From: Nematostella vectensis
Taxonomy: Eukaryota; Cnidaria; Anthozoa; Actiniaria; Edwardsiidae
Direction of reading: 5' to 3'
Assembly (NCBI RefSeq): GCF_932526225.1
Contig: NC_064041.1
Location: 7,996,313-8,060,312 of the forward strand
Length of the DNA stretch: 64,000 bases
The notes under the pieces were generated by a model. The model saw nothing but the letters and a program-made list of their open reading frames with translations. It searched no databases and was not told where the DNA came from. The translations under genes and the position numbers were made by a program. Shown piece after piece: positions 48,804-60,160 of the stretch; within the stretch, counting starts at the first letter, position 1, and each line of letters begins with the position of its first letter.

Positions 48804-51800
48804 TACCCCTCCCAAAAACACCCCACACAGGTACCCCTCCCAAACACACCCCACAGAGGTACCCCTCCCAAACACACCCCACACACATACCCCTCCCAAA
48901 CACACCCCACAGAGGTACCCCTCCCAAACACACCGCACACAGGTACCCCTCACAAACACACCGCACACAGGTACCCCTCACAAACACACCCGACACAGGT
49001 ACCCCTCGCAAACACACCCCACACAGGTACCCCTCCCAAACACACCCCACAGAGGTACCCCTCCAAAACACACCCCACACAGGTTTCGCCTCCCCAAACA
49101 CACCCCACACAGGTACCCCTCCCTAACACACCCCACACAGGTTTCCCCTCCTAAACACACCCCATACAGGTACCCCTCCCAAAAACACCCCACAGAGGTA
49201 CCCCTCCCAATCACACCCAACACAGGCACCCCTCACAAACACACCCCACAGAGGTACCCCTCCAAAACACACCCCACACAGGTACCTCTCCCAAACACGC
49301 CCCACACAGGTACACCTCCCAAACACACCCCACACAGGTACACCTCATAAACACACCCCACACAGGTACCCCTCACAAACACACCCCATACAGGTACCCC
49401 ACACAAGCACACCCCACACAGAAACCCCTCATAAACACACCCAACACAGGTACCCCTCACAAACACACCCCACACAGGTACCCCACACAAGCACACCCCA
49501 CACATGTATCCTCAAAAACACACCCCAGACAGGTGCCACTCTCAAACACACCTCACACAGTTACCCCTCAAAAACACACACGACACAGCTACCCCTCCCA
49601 AACACACCCCACACAGTTACCGCTCACAAACACGCCCCACACAGCTACCTCAAATAAACACGCCCCACACAGGTACACCTCATAAACACACCCCACACAG
49701 GTTCCCCTCCCAAACACACCTCACACATTTACCCCTTACAAACACACCCCACACGGGTTTCCCCTCCCAAACACTACCCACACCGTTACCCCTCTCAAAC
49801 ACACCCCACACAGGTTTCCTCTCCCAAACACACCCCACACAGGTACCCCTCCTAAACACACCCCACACAGGTACCCCTCCCAAACACACCCCACACAGGT
49901 ACCCCTCACAAACACACCCCACACAGGTACCCTTCCCAAACACACCTTACAGAGGTACCCCTCCCAAACACACCCCACACAGGTTTCGCCTCCCAAACAC
50001 ACCCCACAGAGGTACCCCTCCCAAACACACCCCACACAGGTACCCCTCCCAAACACACCCCACACAAGTTTCCCCTCCAAAACAGACCCCACACAGGTAC
50101 CCCTCCCAAACACTTCCCACACAGGTACCCCTCACAAACACACCCCACACAGGTACCCTTCCCAAACACACCCCACACAGGTACCCCTCCCAAACACACC
50201 CCACACAGGTACCCCTCATAAACACACCCCACACAGGTTCCCCTCACAAACACACCTCACACAGTTACCCCTCCCAAACACTACCCACACAGTTATCCCA
50301 CACAGGTACCCCACACAAGCACACCCCACACATGTATCCTCAAAAACACACCCCAGACAGGTGCCACTCTCAAACACACCTCACACAGTTACCCCTCAAA
50401 AACACACACGACACAGCTACCCCTCCCAAACACACCCCACACAGTTACCCCTCACAAACACGCCCCACACAGCTACCTCAAATAAACACGCCCCACACAG
50501 GTACACCTCATAAACACACCCCACACAGGTTCCCCTCACAAACACACCTCACACAGGTACCCCTTACAAACACACCCCACACGGGTTTCCCCTCCCAAAC
50601 ACTACCCACACCGTTACCCCTCTCAAACACACCCCACACAGGTTTCCTCTCCCAAACACACCCCACACAGGTACCCCTCCTAAACACACCCCACACAGGT
50701 ACCCCTCCCAAACACACCCCACACAGGTACCCCTCACAAACACACCCCACACAGGTACCCTTCCCAAACACACCTTACAGAGGTACCCCTCCCAAACACA
50801 CCCCACACAGGTTTCGCCTCCCAAACACACCCCACAGAGGTACCCCTCCCAAACACACCCCACACAGGTACCCCTCCCAAACACACCCCACACAAGTTTC
50901 CCCTCCCAAACAGACCCCACACAGGTACCCCTCCCAAACACTTCCCACACAGGTACCCCTCACAAACACACCCCACACAGGTACCCTTCCCAAACACACC
51001 CCACACAGGTACCCCTCCCAAACACACCCCACACAGGTACCCCTCATAAACACACCCCACACAGGTTCCCCTCACAAACACACCCCACACAGTAACCCCT
51101 CAAAAACACACCCCACACAGGTACCCCTCATAAACACACCCCACACAGGTTCCCCTCACAAACACACCTCACACAGTTACCCCTCACAAACACACCTCAC
51201 ACATGTACCCCTCACAAACACACCTCACACAGGTACCCCTCACAAACACACCCGACACATGTACCCTTCAAATACACACCGGACACAGGTATCCCTCAAA
51301 AAGGCACCCCACACAGGTACCCCTCACAAACACACCCAACACAGGTTTCCCCTCCCAAATACTACCCACACAAGTACACCGCACACAAGTACTCCTCATA
51401 TACACGCCCTACACAGGTACCCCTCACAAACATGCCCCACACAGGTATCCCTTACAAACACACCCCACACAGGTATCCCAAACAAGCACACCCCACACAG
51501 GTACCCCTCATAAACACACCCCACACAGTTACACCTGAAAAACACTGCCCACACTGGTACCCCTCACAAACACATCCCACACAGGTACCCCTCCCAAACA
51601 CACCCCACACAGCTACCCCTCCCAAACACACCCCACACAGTCACACCTCAAAAACACTGCCCACACAGGTACCCCTCACAAACACACCCAACACAGTTAC
51701 CCCTCCCAAACACACCCCACACAGTAACCCCTTAAAAACACACCCCACACAGGTACCCCTCCCAAACACACCCCACACATTTACCCCTCAAAAACACACA

Positions 51801-52356
51801 CGACACAAATACTTCTCCCAAACACACCCCACACAGGTACCCCTCCCAAACACACCTCACACAGTTACCCCTCCCAAACACTACCCACACAGTTATCTCA
51901 CACAGGTAACCCTCATAAACACACTCCACACAGGTTCCCCTCACAAACACACCCCACACAGTTACCCCTCCCAAACACACCCCACACAGTAACCCCTCAA
52001 AAACCCACCCCACACAGGTACCCCTCCCAAACACACCCCACACATATACCCCTCACAAACACACACGACACAAATACCCCTCCCAAACACACCCCACACA
52101 GTTACCCCTCCCAAACACACCCCACACAGTTACCCCTCAAAAACACACACGACACAGGTGCCCCTCCCAAACACATCTCACACAGTTACCCCTCCCAAAC
52201 ACTACCCACACAGTTATCTCACACAGGTAACCCTCATAAACACACCCCACACAGGTTCCCCTCACAAACACACCTCACACAGTTACCCCACACAAACACA
52301 CCCCACACAGTCACACCTCAAAAACACTGCCCACACAGGTACCCCTCACAAACACA
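48804..52356. repeat. 28-bp minisatellite array MS8 with 828-bp higher-order repeat
   Basis: The 28-bp family again. The block 49,471-50,246 is repeated at 50,299-51,074 with an identical order of monomer variants and only scattered base differences, giving an 828-bp higher-order period. The plus strand is open from 49,504 to 51,513 because monomers carry no stops. Confidence 0.95.
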
Positions 52357-52679
52357 ATGTTATTTCCAAACCAGTGGGAGTGGGAAGCAAATACAAATTG
52401 TCTGTTTCTATAAATCCAGCAAGATCAGTATGAATGCCGAAACCTATGTTTAACAATCGAAACATCTTTTTGGCTCTGGTGGGGTGGCGGGTGGTTGAGA
52501 AATATATACGCCCCTTCTGGTCATTTTCTAAGAAGTTTTGAAAATATTAGAAGGAAAGCCGCCCCCAAAGCCCCTTTCATTTCAACGGCCCTGACAATAA
52601 AGACTGATTTTCTCTTGCGACGTCATATTTATTTTTGAACATTTCATTTGATACATGTTTATACTTCGCCCCTCAGCCT

Positions 52680-53771
52680 TTACAGAGAGGTGGTGACGGG
52701 GCAAGATGATAACGACGGGACCTCTGCTTGAGAGATTTCCTGGCAAATGTCGCGGTTCAGTACAGCTCTAGAAGTGTTTTCTTGTGGGTTCTTTGTCCTG
52801 GCCACACATTCCCTTAGCACCACGATTGGGCCAGGACAAACATCGCGGCTCAGTACAACTCTAGAAGGAGTGTCTTGAAGGTTGTTGGTTCTGGCGACAC
52901 GTTCGCCTCTTACCACAAATGGACCATTTGTTGGGTGCAATTGAACACGTGTACAACACAAGAACTTGACGAGAACCTTTTTAAAGCCGTCCATTCTGAG
53001 TGTAAAAATCACAGGGTTAACCAGTGAGTTAGCGAACCTTATACAGTAGCAAGCTAGCACCACATGGGCCTCGGTGTTTCTAACATCAGTGACAATTATT
53101 ACAGTCGGGACGCAACACAAAAGTGAGATGGAAGTTGCGGTGACCAGGGTCTTGGCCATGTTTCTCTCTCGTTGTTGTGTCTGGGGTAACGCCTGGCGCC
53201 CGTGCTGTCTGTTCTGCAGTTTGAACTTGACAAAGATAGCAGCATAGCAAAGACAGATAACGGGAAGTGTACAAGCGATCAAGTATTTAACGAAGATATT
53301 AAACACGTCAACAGAAATAAGCAGGGCTACAATAGCAGAGGAGGAACATAACAATTGGAACGCAAAACCAAAATAGTATGGGTACATTCTTGAGACACGA
53401 TAACGAAAAGGGAACATCGTAGCGAAAAACCGCTCAATGGCAATGGTCAAAAGACCAAGTCCTGAACTCACTGTAGCATATACCTGAAAGGCACTACACG
53501 CGAATGAGTCTGGTACTTGGTGCGCTAACACTGCGCGCGTGTCGTGTCCGAGTGCTATGAAAACGGCCAGGCAAATCGCCGCTATCCCAACTAGCGCATC
53601 GGCCAGCGCTAAGCTCGCGATGAAGTAAGCACTGCGCTTACGGAGAGTTCTGTTCGTAATAAACACAATGAGTGTTAGAACATTTGCCACAGCCCCAAGG
53701 GTACCCTCGCCCAAGAACACAGCGATAGCAATGGTGTTAGTGTTGGGCTTCCCACTCGTTGTTCCTGACAT
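52680..53771 (-). CDS. Class A GPCR, copy A6
   Basis: An intact 363-aa receptor starting at the ATG at 53,771. An 8-bp deletion just upstream (TTTTTGGCCACAG) removes the in-frame GTG extension seen at other A copies, which supports this ATG as the true start for the family. Motifs are ERF, CCVP and NPVIF. It differs from A1 at several places, such as T for I in TM3 (LLTIAIERF), I for F in TM6 (TVIIVTD) and V for A at the helix 8 end (KKVLVKF). It is the cluster copy farthest upstream in transcriptional order, next to the unrelated right-hand region. Confidence 0.9.
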   Translation of the reverse strand: MSGTTSGKPNTNTIAIAVFLGEGTLGAVANVLTLIVFITNRTLRKRSAYFIASLALADALVGIAAICLAVFIALGHDTRAVLAHQVPDSFACSAFQVYATVSSGLGLLTIAIERFFATMFPFRYRVSRMYPYYFGFAFQLLCSSSAIVALLISVDVFNIFVKYLIACTLPVICLCYAAIFVKFKLQNRQHGRQALPQTQQRERNMAKTLVTATSISLLCCVPTVIIVTDVRNTEAHVVLACYCIRFANSLVNPVIFTLRMDGFKKVLVKFLCCTRVQLHPTNGPFVVRGERVARTNNLQDTPSRVVLSRDVCPGPIVVLRECVARTKNPQENTSRAVLNRDICQEISQAEVPSLSSCPVTTSL

Positions 53772-55625
53772 CGCGGCTAGTGTTTTTGGCCACAGTGCTA
53801 GTACTAGTTATAAGCGAAATCTATGGCCGTTACGCCCCCTTCGTAACTCAGGTGGCTTGTTTGCTTGCATGCGTGTCCCGTTAAGTACTGTTTTTCGTAA
53901 TTATTTCATGTGTGCCCCTTAGGAAGACCCAATAGGAGTAAAGAGGAAGTGAAACTTGAACATTCTCTTTCCTGTTTTTTAAATCTTATAATAACGTTAC
54001 ACGGTGAAATTATTACCATTGATGTTTCTATGTTTTTCTTTAAGTAACTCAATGGTAAATTTGATTCAAGTATGAAACGACGATTGGAAAATAAGTATTC
54101 ATTTCAAAGGTATTCTTTGATAGCTCAGTATTTTAAGAAATTGCTGATGAAAAAATTTAAATTTCACAGACAATCGAGTTTGTGCTATTCTCGTCATTCC
54201 GTTCTCGTGATTGCAAGTGTGTTGACAAGTGCACTTCTATTGTGTTCAATGGAACGTTTTCGCTAAATGAGTAGTATTCAACATGCATCTCGGGAATATC
54301 TCGTTCGAAAACACGATAATACGAATATCATAAAGCTTTAAATTTCGCAATGTTTTGGGACACCTTTTAAAAGTTCCGTATGTTGAGTCCACCGCAATCT
54401 GAACAGACTAAAGCGATTTCCTAATGGTAGCTATCGGAGTATCCAAAGAAAGGGTTGAAGGAAAACCATAGAAAGCCAAACAATGAAAGGAGGCAGAGCC
54501 ATTTTACATTAGTGCTAACAATATTAAAGTTTAAGGTCATTCAATTCTGTTTCCATCTGCTTGATCAATGGGAAAAACTACAATAATGTTCTAATGAATC
54601 TTACGTCTGTCACTCACGCACCTTGGACCAGTGACCACCCAGCAGCTTAAATATGCCGTGTGCAGTTTTACTAGTAGTAGTTTCATTTTGAGATTGTACT
54701 AAAAATGTGATACGCTTACCAACCTGTGTCACTTCTCAAAATGCAATTAAATTGAAATAATAATAATAAGTAATAAAAAATACTGACAGGGAAAAAGATG
54801 AAGAAAAAACGTAATCGCGCAATACGGATTTCCGCTTTTTCAATTTTTAAGTTCTTCAGGTTTTGTTTCATAATTTCATGGCTGTCCTCTTAATGTTCTA
54901 CCCATCAAGCTCATTTAGATATTTTGGAGTAAAAAACTTGATCACAAAAAACCTAGTATTTGCATTCTGGACAGAATTGTTAAAAGAAAAGTCAGTGATT
55001 AAGTATTCCGGAAACTGTATTCTGGGTCCTCAACAGACTGTTCTCAACATAAAAAAGCTGCATTTTCAGTTGAAAATATTTTTCGTGCACTGAACTCGTA
55101 TACCTTCTGCCATCCATTTCTTTTTCTAGTTTCTCAAAAATAATAATGAAATAGTATTTTGAGCGCGGGATGTAATTGAATGGACTAGGACAAAAAATGT
55201 ATGGAAATTTTACAACTGTTTTCGTTTTCAAGGGTCATCGAAAAATCTTCCCCAAGCACTTCTGATCCCTGCTCCGCTTTTTTAAGCAAACTTAAAAAAG
55301 TTATTTTGCAAAAATTCGCAGAGCGAATATTTGAAATTCCCATTGAGCTTTTTTGTATTGTAGGGCATAGCGAAATAATGCAATACGAACAATTTCGTTT
55401 TTCTTAACAAATCAATCACCCTGCAAGATTACAAATCCCGTTGATCGGACAGGTGACGCAAGGCTATGACACCCTATGCAAATAAGATGTTCATCTCAGT
55501 TGTGAATTTTAATCTAAAAAAAAACGCTTAAATCACTGCGAATTTCAATCCACCCTACAACTAAAACAGCTTTATTCTATTTCACAGTATCAACTAATAC
55601 AGAGGAAGTTGTATTTTTAAAAATG
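53772..55625. other. 5' flank of GPCR-A6
   Basis: A-type flank homologous to A1 up to about 55,625, where similarity stops abruptly at TTTTTAAAAATGATG and the CRE-containing satellite begins. No gene seen. A 64-codon plus-strand frame at 54,072 has an ATG only in this copy. Confidence 0.6.
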
Positions 55626-55628
55626 ATG

Positions 55629-56320
55629 TTGGACAACCACACTTGGAAAATGTCATGTAGGTGTCAAGCGGGTGCATAAATGGTCACGTGAGGTGTGACG
55701 TCATCGTTTAATGTAATACCCATGAATTTGGATAGATTTCGAAAGAACAATTCGCAAGACAAACCAAATTTATTAGGGTATAAGTCGTCTAAGCGTCAAG
55801 GGGGTGTAACTGGGGCGGGGGGGGGGGGGTCATTTAGCGCTGCGTCATCAATGACGTCATCACAAATACGAATATCAATATCTTAAGCACCGGGAGTTGT
55901 GGCACTACCAAACTTAGGACAAGTTTTCTTGAGGTCAAGGGGGAGCCCACAAAAGAAACACGTGACATTACGTCATTAATGACGTCATCATAACTAGGAA
56001 AAAACGTATCCTGAACTACAAGAGTTGTGACACGACCAAACTTAGGACAAGTTGTCTTGAGGTCAAGGGGTTCCAATAATATTGACACGTGACGTGAAGT
56101 CATTAATGACGTCCTCATAACTAGGAAAAAATCATATCTTTAGCTACGGGAGTTGCGACACATAACTTAAGCCAAGTTGTCTTGAGGTCAAGGGACATCC
56201 AACAAAATGGACACGTGACAAGACGTCATTAATTACGTCATCATAACTTGGAAAAATCATATCTTGAGCTACGAGAGTTGTGACACGACCAAACTTAGGA
56301 AAATTTGTCTTGAGGTCAAA
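55629..56320. repeat. ~125-bp satellite with CRE-like and E-box palindromes
   Basis: Four to five diverged tandem units of about 125-128 bp. Each has a GACGTCATTAATGACGTCAT-like double palindrome, then a CTACGAGAGTTGTGACACGA region, a TTGTCTTGAGGTCAAGGGG region and an E-box CACGTG. Exact TGACGTCA octamers are at 55,696, 55,852 and 55,980; CACGTG is at 55,685, 55,959, 56,087 and 56,212. A G-run lies at about 55,816-55,829. An inverted single unit lies at 61,965-62,112. Confidence 0.85.
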
Positions 56321-56516
56321 ATCTGTCGTCTCTTAGGGCCCTTTAGAATATCTATTTACTGGCAAAATTCCTGTTAAACCTTGTAAGATCCCCTCTTAAA
56401 TTGAGAATGAATAACGTGATTGAGGTGTCTAAAACTAACGCTAGACAGACGGGGTATTACATTCTAAGAGCACTTTGGAGTTTTGAAATGTTGAACTGTG
56501 TGTGACTACACCCGTA
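56321..56516. other. Spacer, nothing recognised
   Basis: Unique sequence between the two satellites. No ORF, repeat or RNA structure recognised. Confidence 0.5.
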
Positions 56517-59024
56517 CAGGCACACGGAGTTGATCGTTGATTGACAAGTTCTCCACCACACCAGCTATACACACGGAGTTGATCGTTGATTGACAAGTTC
56601 TCCACCACACCAGCTATACACACGGAGTTGATCGTTGATTGACAAGTTTTTCAACCACACCAGCTATACACACGGAGTTCATCGTTGATTGACAAGTTCT
56701 CCACCACACCAGCTATACACACGGAGTTGATCGTTGATTGACAAGTTTTCAACCACACCAGCTATACACACAGAGTTGATCGTTGATTGACAAGTTTTTA
56801 ACCACACCAGCTATACACACGGAGTTGATCGTTGATTGACAAGTTCTCCACCACACCAGCTATACACACGGAGTTGATCGTTGATTGACAAGTTTTCAAC
56901 CACACCAGCTATACACACGGAGTTGATCGTTGATTGACAAGTTTTCAACCACACCAGCTATACACACGGAGTTGATCGTTGATTGACAAGTTTTCAACCA
57001 CACCAGCTATACACACGGAGTTGATCGTTGATTGACAAGTTTTTTAACCACACCAGCTATACACACGGAGTTGATCGTTGATTGACAAGTTTTCAACCAC
57101 ACCAGCTATACACACGGAGTTGATCGTTGATTGACAAGTTCTCCACCACACCAGCTATACACACGGAGTTGATCGTTGATTGACAAGTTTTTAACCACAC
57201 CAGCTATACACACGGAGTTGATCGTTGATTGACAAGTTTTCAACCACACCAGCTATACACACAGAGTTGATCGTTGATTGACAAGTTTTCAACCACACCA
57301 GCTATACACACGGAGTTGATCGTTGATTGACAAGTTTTTAACCACACCAGCTATACACACGGAGTTGATCGTTGATTGACAAGTTTTTCACCACACCAGC
57401 TATACACACGGAGTTGATCGTTGATTGACAAGTTTTCAACCACACCAGCTATACACACGGAGTTGATCATTGATTGACAAGTTTTTAACCACACCAGCTA
57501 TACACACGGAGTTCATCGTTGATTGACAAGTTTTCAACCACACCAGCTATACACACGGAGTTGATCGTTGATTGACAAGTTTTCAACCACACCAGCTATA
57601 CACACGGAGTTGATCGTTGATTGACAAGTTTTTAACCACACCAGCTATACACACGGAGTTGATCGTTGATTGACAAGTTTTCAACCACACCAGCTATACA
57701 CACAGAGTTGATCGTTGATTGACAAGTTTTCAACCACACCAGCTATACACACGGAGTTGATCGTTGATTGACAAGTTTTTAACCACACCAGCTATACACA
57801 CGGAGTTGATCGTTGATTGACAAGTTTTTCACCACACCAGCTATACACACGGAGTTGATCGTTGATTGACAAGTTTTCAACCACACCAGCTATACACACG
57901 GAGTTGATCATTGATTGACAAGTTTTTAACCACACCAGCTATACACACGGAGTTCATCGTTGATTGACAAGTTTTCAACCACACCAGCTATACACACGGA
58001 GTTGATCGTTGATTGACAAGTTTTCAACCACACCAGCTATACACACGGAGTTGATCGTTGATTGACAAGTTTTCAACCACACCAGCTATACACACAGAGT
58101 TGATCGTTGATTGACAAGTTTTCAACCACACCAGCTATACACACGGAGTTGATCGTTGATTGACAAGTTTTTAACCACACCAGCTATACACACGGAGTTG
58201 ATCGTTGATTGACAAGTTTTCAACCACACCAGCTATACACACGGAGTTGATCGTTGATTGACAAGTTTTCAACCACACCAGATATACACACGGAGTTGAT
58301 CGTTGATTGACAAGTTTTCAACCACACCAGCTATACACACGGAGTTGATCGTTGATTGACAAGTTTTTAACCACACCAGCTATACACACGGAGTTGATCG
58401 TTGATTGACAAGTTTTTCACCACACCAGCTATACACACGGAGTTGATCGTTGATTGACAAGTTTTTAACCACACCAGCTATACACACGGAGTTGATCGTT
58501 GATTGACAAGTTTTTAACCACACCAGCTATACACACGGAGTTGATCGTTGATTGACAAGTTTTCAACCACACCAGCTATACACACGGAGTTGATCGTTGA
58601 TTGACAAGTTTTTCACCACACCAGCTATACACACGGAGTTCATCGTTGATTGACAAGTTTTCAACCACACCAGCTATACACACGGAGTTGATCGTTGATT
58701 GACAAGTTTTCAACCACACCAGCTATACACACGGAGTTCATCGTTGATTGACAAGTTTTTAACCACACCAGCTATACACACGGAGTTGATCGTTGATTGA
58801 CAAGTTTTTCACCACACCAGCTATACACACGGAGTTGATCGTTGATTGACAGGTTTTCAACCACACCAGCTATACACACGGAGTTGATCGTTGATTGACA
58901 AGTTTTCAACCACACCAGCTATACACACGGAGTTGATCGTTGATTGACAAGTTTTCAACCACACCAGCTATACACACGGAGTTGATCGTTGATTGACAAG
59001 TTTTCAACCACACCAGCTATACAC
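56517..59024. repeat. 49-bp satellite, about 51 copies
   Basis: Units of 48-51 bp with the core GGAGTTGATCGTTGATTGAC and then ACCACACCAGCTATACACAC. Variation is concentrated in a short slot after ACAAGTT (CTCC, TTCAA, TTTAA, TTTCA). Rare marker variants (CACAGAG, GATCATTG, GTTCATCG) recur exactly 441 bp apart, defining a nine-unit higher-order repeat. There is no coding potential, because 49 bp shifts frame at each unit. Confidence 0.96.
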
Positions 59025-59656
59025 TGTCTTGCAAAAATCATAGATTATTAGCTGTCTTCTCGCACTAGAATCAAGCCATTTAGTAAAGCAGTGCCAGATA
59101 CAAACTTTGAAAGCTTCGTATTCGATCGTTCATGAAAATCTATTTTGTTATTTGCCCGAGTAAAGCCCAAGTATGAAGATCGGACTTTTCAGCGAGCAAA
59201 TATTCGCCATTCGGTATAATGATATAAGACCTTACATGTAGAAGTCTGTGGAAAAGTAGTCAAAAGTATTTTGTGTATTTTCAATACTGCGGACTTTTCC
59301 GTATCTGGTAAATTGACTGGCACAGAGACTAAACTTTAAAACCAGTGGTTGAACCGCCTCCTGTCCCCTCCTCCTCCCCCAATAAAAAAAAAATAATAAA
59401 TGAATAAAGGGCAAATCCTGACTATAATCAGGGATGCTTAAAATAGAGGTAAACATATCATTTCTTTGACGGTAATGTATCCTGGCAAAAGTTAAAATAA
59501 GCGTCCGCCCCCCTTTCTTAAAACTTTTTTAAACTTCTGGATCCGCCTCTAATTACACTCTAGTAAGCACCTGTGATAGCGTTTCCTTTGTGTAGCTTCC
59601 GTCAGTTTTCGCTAGCTTCCGGAGCTTATTATTCTTCTGATAGGGCCTCGCGCTAC
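59025..59656. other. Unique region left of the transposon
   Basis: No ATG-initiated ORF with recognisable features. A CT-rich stretch lies near 59,360 and a GGATCCGCCTCT segment near 59,540. The last part adjoins the transposon's TA target site and would lie upstream of the ORF at 61,799 in the uninserted allele. Confidence 0.5.
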
Positions 59657-59658
59657 TA

Positions 59659-60084
59659 CACCTTTTGCTGTTCATTACCAGGAAATGTACATTCATTTGC
59701 GGCAATATACGATCAATAACGCAAATATACATTCATTTTCGTCATAAAGCACTCATTTGCGTGAACACAAATTTCATTAGCGATATTTACATCGCCTGTA
59801 ACATTCAGTCGCAAAAATCGACAGTCATTCGCGCCTTTCGTCATTCAAAGGCGAAAAATATACTTTCATCTGTGCGTTTTCATTCGACCATTAACAAAAA
59901 AAAGATAAACAATTAGGCGAATTGACAGTCAACTGTGTGCAACACATATTTATTATAACAAAGAGTGAAATTCAATACCATTTATAGACAGTCATTCACG
60001 CGAATATGATATACATTACTGGGTTTATACAATCATTTGCGCGTTCTTTACATTCAATAACGAAAAATATATTTTCAATAAAGG
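59659..60084 (+). repeat. Left terminal inverted repeat (~426 bp)
   Basis: The outer ~220 bp match the right end at roughly nine bases in ten by eye. The inner half is more diverged but alignable to the shared TTTTCAATAAA. It contains several copies of an ATTCATTTGCG-type motif, possible transposase binding sites. Confidence 0.85.
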
Positions 60085-60160
60085 TGAGTCATGTTAAAGT
60101 CCTACATAGAGCATTTCGCTGCACTTTGCATTAGCCCTCGATCACCTCACCATTCAGACA

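Noticed and set aside
49504-51513. Plus-strand open frame of about 670 codons
   Set aside because: Same minisatellite effect; it also contains the 828-bp block duplication, with no sign of codon constraint.
56517-59024. Possible CRISPR-like array (49-bp regular repeats)
   Set aside because: There are no unique spacers; the whole 49-bp unit is repeated, and the context is clearly eukaryotic.
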